Positions 50,390 to 64,000 of a stretch of DNA of 64,000 nt are shown piece by piece. Below the pieces are notes generated by a model, which saw nothing but the letters and a program-made list of their open reading frames with translations, searched no databases and was not told the DNA's origin. The translations under genes were made by a program, and so were the position numbers. The stretch covers positions 19,938,497 to 20,002,496 of the forward strand of contig CM055188.1 of assembly GCA_029224185.1 (NCBI GenBank), in the 5' to 3' direction. This DNA comes from Karalla daura. Taxonomy: Eukaryota; Chordata; Actinopteri; Chaetodontiformes; Leiognathidae. Within the stretch, counting starts at the first letter, position 1; the number at the start of each line of letters is the position of its first letter.

Positions 50390-51480
50390 TTAACTTTACT
50401 TTGGGGCTACACTATTTTGTTATGTTGGTGTAACAAAACAATGTAAAAATTAACACATAATAACTGTGGTAATTGTAGCATCTTGATTAATTTGCTGATG
50501 CTAAATGTACCAAGAAAATCTAAAACCATGACATCCCTACTCCAGGTCTTTGCTTGATCTTTTCCATCTTCATGTGTCATATTTGTACAATACATATATT
50601 TTCTTATTGCGATGTCCGTTTCAACAATTTTGGTGATCTTGTTGTTACAGTTCCAAGAGTAAGCAACATGGGGTGGATATTTCCTTTATGTTCCAGGCTG
50701 ATTGGCTCATAATACCTGCTTTAAAACAGTGACCTGTCTGTCTTGAGCAGTAGCTGCTCGGATCCTAGACAGTTTTTTGTCACTTGCAGGCAAGTTCCAC
50801 ATGAGCAGGTGCACCTGAACATTTACGCCTCCACTCAGCTGTGTCTTGCTAGTGTAGTGATTTTCCAGACACTGTGTCTGTGACAGGTATGTCTTTTCCA
50901 AGGTAGTGCACAACAGTCTGTAACTTTGCAGACTCATTGGTGCTGCTGAAAGGGGCTTCGTCTGCATTCAGGTAGTCAGACTCAAGGATCACATGGATCA
51001 CATGTCTTGCAACATGCACTAGTCCAAGGCCAATTTTTGATGTGTCAAGTTATAATATCAGGTCCTTTTATAGATCAAAATATGTGATGTACGATCTTCA
51101 CTCCTTCACAAAAACACCTTTCATGTTCCGTAAAGAGGTTTTGCAAGTTACATCCCATATGAATTCACAGCTGTCTTTCAATAGTTCAAAACAAGCTTTT
51201 CCTTCTGACGACCAGGTGCGAAGCTCACCAGGTGTCGGGTCACCCACAGTGCTGTCTCAAGCTCTGTTATACTTCTAGACTGCTCAATGTCTTTTACAGC
51301 ATCCACACTGGCTGTATCCAGTTTCCAAAATATGATGCAAAAAGAACACTTGTCTGGTTTGGCTTGACCCTTCTCTCTCTTGCTCTTTGAAGCATGGTAC
51401 AAATTTTAACATCATGATGCTGCTTTTTCTCTCCGTGCTGCCACCACAGAGCCTTTGGTATATCCCATCGATCTTCCACA
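50390..51480 (-). mobile_element. Degenerate Ty3/gypsy-like LTR retrotransposon pol remnant
   Basis: Minus-strand fragments resemble gypsy Pol: a reverse-transcriptase-end-like TMLQRARERRVKPNQTS segment (~51,350-51,430), then PASDKKLSRIRAATAQD (~50,740-50,790) as found just before integrase, an HVAYSWNC-like strand (~50,645-50,670), and THEDGKDQAKTWSRDVM (~50,535-50,585) like the integrase zinc-binding region. Stops and frameshifts are many, and no LTRs were found. Confidence 0.5.
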
Positions 51481-51489
51481 GGAACTCAT

Positions 51490-54400
51490 CCAGTTCAGAG
51501 ATGACACCAGATCAAACACATGTAGTGGCTATAGGCAGCATTGGGCACTGAGGTCTGTTAAATTGATTGTCCAATAACCAGACTGGGCGTCTGCCAAACA
51601 GAAGATCTGCACCTCTGCCAGTTTTAGTGTAATACCTCAAAGTGTCTGCATCTGGGAACATTGTCCTTGTACTTATTTTGGTCTTTTAGATGAAGACAGA
51701 TTCATAGTTTGCCAGAACTTGTTTTTTCCAACAGCTGCCAGTCCATTTTTCCGCTCTGTAGGTTGTGTTACCTACGTTTCCCTATCTCATCTAGCTCCTC
51801 TTTCCAGTCGCTTAGGACTGTCTCTGGTTTCCAATGTCCTTAATTAAATACCCTGCCATAATGTTGATTTGTTTTCTCCTTTAGCATCGACAGATGGCAC
51901 AAGCTTGATAAAGCCATATAGTGACAGGGTTACAGGCAGAGACCAAGCGAGGCCCGTGTACCTGCTAGGTGAGTGATACATCTTTTTAAGATAAGTGCTT
52001 AGCCCCTCTTTTGTACTGATTCTTATCTCCGCTGCTCAGGCAGACTTGTTTCAAGGCTTTTTTCAGATGAGCCCGATAATGCGTCTACATCGGCGCAGTG
52101 TCAAATTCAAACCCCATCTTCAGTCCACAATGACGACCAGCAAATGCTGGCTTCCGGTCCTACTCAAACAGTGCTTTCGCACCTGTGTTAATGAGTGCAT
52201 CTGCCTCTAGTCGTTTTGTCTGTGCATGGACTTCGCTCCAGTCTGTGACTGCGCTGCCGCGCTCCACCCGTCCTCCGCTCTGCAACAATGTGGACGAGGC
52301 GGTTGCAATGTTGTTGCTTTAATTCCCCTGAAACGGCCACATATCCACGCATCTTCCTGAAGCATCCTAAGTGAGAATCATCGTCCTTCACATGTCGCCC
52401 ATTTGTGTGGTTTTGTATTCCAGTCGTTTTTTATTTTCCAATGCTAGCGTGCACAGCTAGACCGCTGCTAGCTCGGCTCCCATCCATATTTTTACGACTG
52501 CAATCCACCTTTTTACGGCTGCCATCCATCGTCTTAATTATTTCCTTTAGTAATTCGTGTGATCCGACGCACTCGTGGCGAGCTTGTTGAGGATATAACA
52601 ATGCGATCTCCGAAAAGATCAGCAACATGCGCATGGCGGATACCGTCTTTGTCCAATAGCTTTAGCTCCGTCGCAAGAGACTCACAAAAGACTAACCGGC
52701 TCGTTGCATATTCACGTAAAAAAGAAATTCTTGTATCGAGCAAATGTTGGATTGAGTCTGTATCTGCAAATCCTTGGCTTCGTCGGATGAGGAATACATC
52801 GTGTTTTTCGTCTCCGGTCGTGTCGCAGAAGATAATTCCAAGGCCTGTGAACGTGGCGGACCTGAGACCATCGACTCATCGTGTTGTCTGAACCTCTTTG
52901 TGCCCGGTAAGTTTTTTCAGTCCAACTCCGTCCTCTCTATTCTGGCACGAATTGTACATACACTTTATAAACTACGGTCTTAATCAACCGATTAGCTGCA
53001 TTGTTCCACACTAGACCTTCGCGAACCCTCTTCTGTTACACCAGCGTCATTACGTCATAAGTCACGTATGACCAGGTTGCTAAGAAACAGAAAGAAAACA
53101 AAAAGACGTTTACGTACAACGTAACAGTTCTGAGTGACCCGAAAGTAACCCCATCCAGGGGAAAAAGAAAGATTTGACTTGGAGTTTGATGCAACATGTT
53201 CCAAGGTGTATCTGGCGAAATCTTGGCAGTGTTTATTGTTTGACTTTCAATCACAGTGAGCTTTAAATTATTATATAATACAAACATCAAGCTATGACAC
53301 CCTGCCACTTATGATTCAAAACAAAAAGGGTGTACACGAGGGAGGAACCGCCCATTTTGTCCCTTTAATAGTCCACACGTGGATTTTAGTATTTTCCATA
53401 TCAGTACTGTTTATTAACATATGCTTTTACAGACCAAAGCTGTATTTCAAATTCTGTTAAATTTAAAAACAGTGCATGTAATTTCAGTTGAAGAGAATTC
53501 TCATAGCTGTGGAGGAGTGTCTGGAGTGTCCAGACCAGGCCTGACATGCAAAGAGCTATCATCTTCCATGTGTTCTTCAGTCTGATGTAATTGTATCGCG
53601 CTCATCCCATTTTCAGCCTGAGCAGGAGATAAATTGGAATTAAACAAGTCATTTTAGGGTGCTTTGGGTAAGTTCTAACTCTTTACCGAACTAAGGCATT
53701 TGTTGGGTACATTAAATAATTATGACTGTGATGAGTGTAAACTCTCTTCACAGCATATTGATAATTTTTATGGATGGTCAAACGGTGTCAATCCTAAACA
53801 TAAAAAAATGAATGAATAATGAACAATGACATTCTGGAAACATCTATGAAGTTACATGCATACAATTGAGAGAAAGTTTCAAGTGAAATATGCTATAAAC
53901 AATAGCAAACAGAGAAACTGCATAGAACTTAGGCCAAATGCATGTTTGCTTTTTCCACTTGGCTGATATGTGCTTATTATAATAAAATGGAACTACATGG
54001 ATTACATTTTAGTTCAGCTGATTTTTCTCTATAAATAAGTGATATGAGTCTTCCAGTGACACAAGCCATGTCAGCATTAAAGCACACATCAAGAATAAAG
54101 ATAGTATGTGCAGTGTTCCAAAAGTTAAAAGAAAAAGAAAATAAAAACAGAGGTCAGTAAGATTATTACAAAATGCACTGACAAATGTACGAATTGTACA
54201 AGAAAGGATATATATACCATATATACCAAATTAGTTATGTAGACTACCTCAACAATTGTCAATATTTCTACATGACAAATGGATAGATAGAAACTTTATT
54301 GACGCATTGGAGAGGTTGTCTTCGGGAAATGCAGGGGCTGTGAGAGCATTGCCTTTACTTCTTGGTATGACTCCAGCATAAAAATGTTGCAGCACACAGT

Positions 54401-54640
54401 GTTTTGACAGAGCAGAGCAGAGACAGAGGGGTTATTGATGTTGTATTACATTGTAATGCTGTGTTTTGATCAGTGGAGGGCGCAGTAATCGTGGTTGTGG
54501 GCGTGTCAACTTTTATTGTGTGCAAGTAAATCCGTAAATTAGTGCATTACGCCAGCATTGTGTGCATCTGGCCATACCTAAGTAGGTCTATGACGAACTA
54601 AAACAGCAGCACATCCAGTGTCAAAATAAAAGTTGTTGCA
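51490..54640. other. Gene-poor region with unexplained CG-rich open frames at 52,400-53,000
   Basis: 52,200-52,990 has more CpG than its neighbours and open frames on both strands (for example 52,559-52,891 plus and 52,534-52,743 minus) that resemble nothing I know. A 21-base imperfect tandem repeat (three copies around ACGGCTGCCATCCATC) lies at about 52,475-52,532. It may be part of the gypsy-like element or a dead promoter. The rest is AT-rich and empty. Confidence 0.35.
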
Positions 54641-54644
54641 GCAC

Positions 54645-55770
54645 CGATGTCGCCATCTTTACTAAGGGACAATAAGCCTATCACTATAACACAACTTGTC
54701 GTTATTTGGTAAAACTACTTCAGTGTTCACTCTAGACAAACCTTAAGCCATCTTAAACGTGTCCCCACGATACGGTGTGTTTTCCGTCAATTCGGATCGA
54801 CAAATCGCAGAAACCGTGCGTGTATTATTGTGTAAAACAGTGAGCGGACGGGTACCCCTCGCCATGTTTACTGTGGGTGACGCCGAGTCTCTTCCATTTT
54901 CCTCCGCCTCTGGTTGTCAAGAAGATGGCAGCTTCCAGGCAGGCATGAGAGGAAATACTTCTTCACAAATCGAATGAATTTGGGTTATTGCCGCAAGATC
55001 TGACCGCATACCCTTGTTGTTTAAATTACTGCGTCGAACTAAGTAAGTATAATACCTGAAATATTTGCGTCTGGTGTTGTTGGTGATGTTTTGTTGTGAC
55101 AAACCGTCCGGCCATTTTTCTTGAGGGAGCTGGGGAACTAGGCCGATCGTCGAAAAGATGGCTGCTTCCAGAGACGGCATGAAACATAATAACACCCTCT
55201 TAATGCACTTTAATACACTTTGACTGCATTTCAAGATCAGTGTTGCAACACTATGCGCGTCTTGTGATATATGCATGTTGGAATAAAGCAAAATTACATT
55301 GCATTTAATTGTAATTTCTGTCGACGCTTTGACTGGGATGTAGCCCTTCGGCTAACGCTGTTGTGCAGCTAATGCTAAAGCTGAGCAGTTCACGTTGAAC
55401 ATATAATAACGCTTGTGACTCAATATATCTAAACTGTTTATTCGACTGGGGTTGGAAAATGTGGTCCCAATGGTGTTACGCTGGTCAGAGTTTGCTTTAC
55501 ATGCTTGCATCACGGTAATAAGCGTGTTATAGGTGTTGCAGGGGAGCTAAGCCTGTTAGCTACAATATGGCGACTTCCAGAGAGGCATGAAAATAGCCGA
55601 CTCTTGATAAAGCTTTTATCCGGGGGTCAACTATATAGTATGAGGAGTGTTCGCCCTGATCTGTTGCCACTCTACGGGTTTATCGAGTCCGATTTTAATT
55701 CCAGTGCATATTTTCCCATGTAGCTGGCTGGATATCCTGTCTTTTTCTTTTTCAGTCGCTTCCGCCATTT
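54645..55770 (+). promoter_or_regulatory. hcfc1 upstream region with a series of GCCAT (YY1-type) motifs
   Basis: GCCAT/ATGGC cores lie at 54,652, 54,861, 54,925, 55,111, 55,158, 55,567 and 55,764. Several sit in AAGATGGC or TCCGCCAT contexts like the YY1 consensus. Three of them (54,925, 55,158, 55,567) are part of a ~30-base repeated segment, ATGGC..CTTCCAG followed by GGCATGA. This is the likely promoter/5'-leader zone of hcfc1, whose start codon is at 56,093. No TATA box was seen. Binding is inferred. Confidence 0.5.
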
Positions 55771-56092
55771 TTCAGACTGGCAGAAGCGTTAGCGGATTGA
55801 ATTCAATCATTAGAAATTACTAACGGTCTCCCAATAAAGATATACGCACATATTTTATCTATATCATGATATATATGTATAGGCGAAACCCCTGGGGTTT
55901 TCTCCGGTGTTAATATTGGATGGGGCGCTTTTCATTAGCCTCTGAGCTAACATTAAATGACCAAGTATTGATCAACTCGACCTCCCTTCTTCACCAGATG
56001 CTGTTGCTACTGCTTAGATTACCAACACCAACTATCCAAATATCTCCTGCGTTTATAACAAATGCTCTCTCTTGGTTGCTCTGCCAGGAGTC

Positions 56093-62521
<6,429 letters not shown>

Positions 62522-62524
62522 GTT

Positions 62525-64000
62525 AGACCCTCACAACTTGTGGCATTAGTCGGTTTTCTGATTGTGACATTCATGCATTGAATTCATGATTTGCTCAGGT
62601 CTGATGGGTAAATATCTGATGCATTGCTTATATTTTGAAGGCAACTGCTTTTTTGTTTTTTAACTCTGGTGTATCCAGATGTTCAAGTGTGTGAGCATAG
62701 ACTGCTATGACAGATGTGATTCAGCTGAGAGCTGAATCACATCTGAGCTTAGCTGAGCTATGTCAGCTAAGATGAAACTTTGAGAAATTTGAGAAACTAA
62801 CTGATGCAAAGCAGACATGGACATCTGAAGCATATTTGACAATGATTTTGGGAAAATTGATCTAATGGTGATACAGTGTGTCAATGGGGTCTTAGAAAGT
62901 ACTTAAAAGTTGATAAATCAATTGTTGAAAGCCCTTAAAAAGTCTTCAAGTGTTATGTCGTGAGGTATTTTGCCTTTGGTTTGATTTATTTGATCAAACT
63001 TTGGTCTTTCCCAGCCAATCTGAGGTCTTCTGCATGGTTGTGCTTTATAGATTTTATTGGAAGCTACAACTGTGAAGTGAGTTACAGATGTGTTGCTGAT
63101 TACAGCTGGAAATGGTGATGAGGTCTTGAACTTTTTTGCAAGAACTTTAAGAAGTCTTAAGGTATTGATATGTACCTCCTGCAGACTCCCTGTGACATGA
63201 TGTTGGCATGCATGCATGTTTCATATTTTCATAATCACAATATTTAGGTTTATTAACAGAAGCTACTGCAACAAAAACAGCTGCTGAGAAGGGTGAGGGC
63301 CAGGCTTAGGTTTGCTCCCAAACAAAACAAAATGTTATAATATTTCATATGTAATATTGGAATTAATATCACCCACACTTGTTTTTTTATGAAATGGATG
63401 TAGGGATTTGTCTGATCTGAGGTCACGCTGGGCTGTGAGTTCATTACAGGGAAATCAAGAGACTTCAGATCTTCTTACCTGTCTTGTCACCACCTGTAAG
63501 CGCTAGTGTTGCTTCAGGCCGAGGCGACTTTTTCAGAGCAGCAACAACTCCTCTTTTCAGTTGTCATCAGTCAAAGCCGTATGTGTGTACTCGGTCTGAG
63601 TCGCCGTAGCATCACACACTTTTTGAGCTGCGTTGTAAAACTCCACCCCTCGTCGGTCTCCCCATGATTCATTGTCATGTGTTAAGGGGCAGACTGTCAC
63701 TACGGTTGTCAGTGCAGAGGAGACGAAGCAAACAACACAAGGAGCTCAGCTGTGTTTACACAGGAAAAAATGTTGTTTTTGACAGTGAAGATATTAGTTG
63801 TTCCACAATTTTACAGGCTTTCAAATGATGCACTCAAGGTTATTCATATTGTTATTTTTCATTTACTTGAAGATCTTCGTGTTTCTTCAGGTTTTCACTT
63901 TGTAGAAAAGATTTTTCTAATCCATGATTTGTCCCGGTGACGCAGCATTTGTTAAATGGGAATCAGTGTTTGTTTCTAAGGATCTTTATATAGTTTTGCA
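62525..64000. other. Long hcfc1 intron (open at the right edge)
   Basis: After the exon ending at 62,521 no further hcfc1 exon is seen up to 64,000. A local inverted repeat around CAGCTGAGAGCTGAATCACATC lies near 62,715-62,765, with TCAGCTGA-like repeats. The remainder is unique intronic sequence. Confidence 0.5.

Overview
The window is nuclear DNA of a bony fish, most likely a percomorph teleost. Its intron-rich genes follow the known teleost synteny hcfc1 - SWS2 opsins - LWS opsin - gnl3l - tfe3 - cxxc1, and SWS2 is present as separate B-type and A-type genes. All calls come from reading the sequence by eye. Exon borders were fixed by GT/AG sites, by reading frame across junctions and by agreement with family length.

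Layout from left to right. 1-2,000: 5' end of cxxc1 (minus). 2,900-11,200: tfe3 (minus; complete CDS of a short-N-terminus form). 12,477-16,747: gnl3l (minus; complete, 15 exons). 19,318-20,991: lws, the red-sensitive cone opsin (minus, 6 exons, 357 aa). 23,250-23,336: a mir-726-type hairpin (plus), head to head with lws. 25,407-27,328: sws2b (minus, 5 exons). 28,240-30,500: retroelement debris around a pure GATA microsatellite. 30,822-39,921: three intact SWS2A-type opsins (minus), named here sws2a-1, -2 and -3. 40,500-45,740: a block carrying a LINE fragment, absent from the sister duplicate. 46,660-47,460: a TATC-based minisatellite. 47,500-56,000: gene-poor, with a degenerate Ty3/gypsy-like remnant and then the hcfc1 upstream region. 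56,093 to the end: hcfc1 (plus; first 16 coding exons, 904 codons, continuing outside the window).

The opsin array is the biological centre. Five open-frame cone opsins, four of them SWS2, lie head to tail and are read right to left. sws2a-2 and sws2a-3 arose by a tandem duplication whose junction can be read near 36,735-36,760. Their exons are almost identical while introns and flanks have diverged, and they differ at spectral-tuning site 269 (Ala versus Thr). A second mosaic pattern (intron 2 near-identical in all three SWS2A genes, introns 1 and 3 unalignable) points to gene conversion. The flanking genes (hcfc1, gnl3l, tfe3, cxxc1) are broadly expressed nuclear regulators, and their promoters share GTTAGC/GCTAAC hexamer clusters that I did not see at the opsins.
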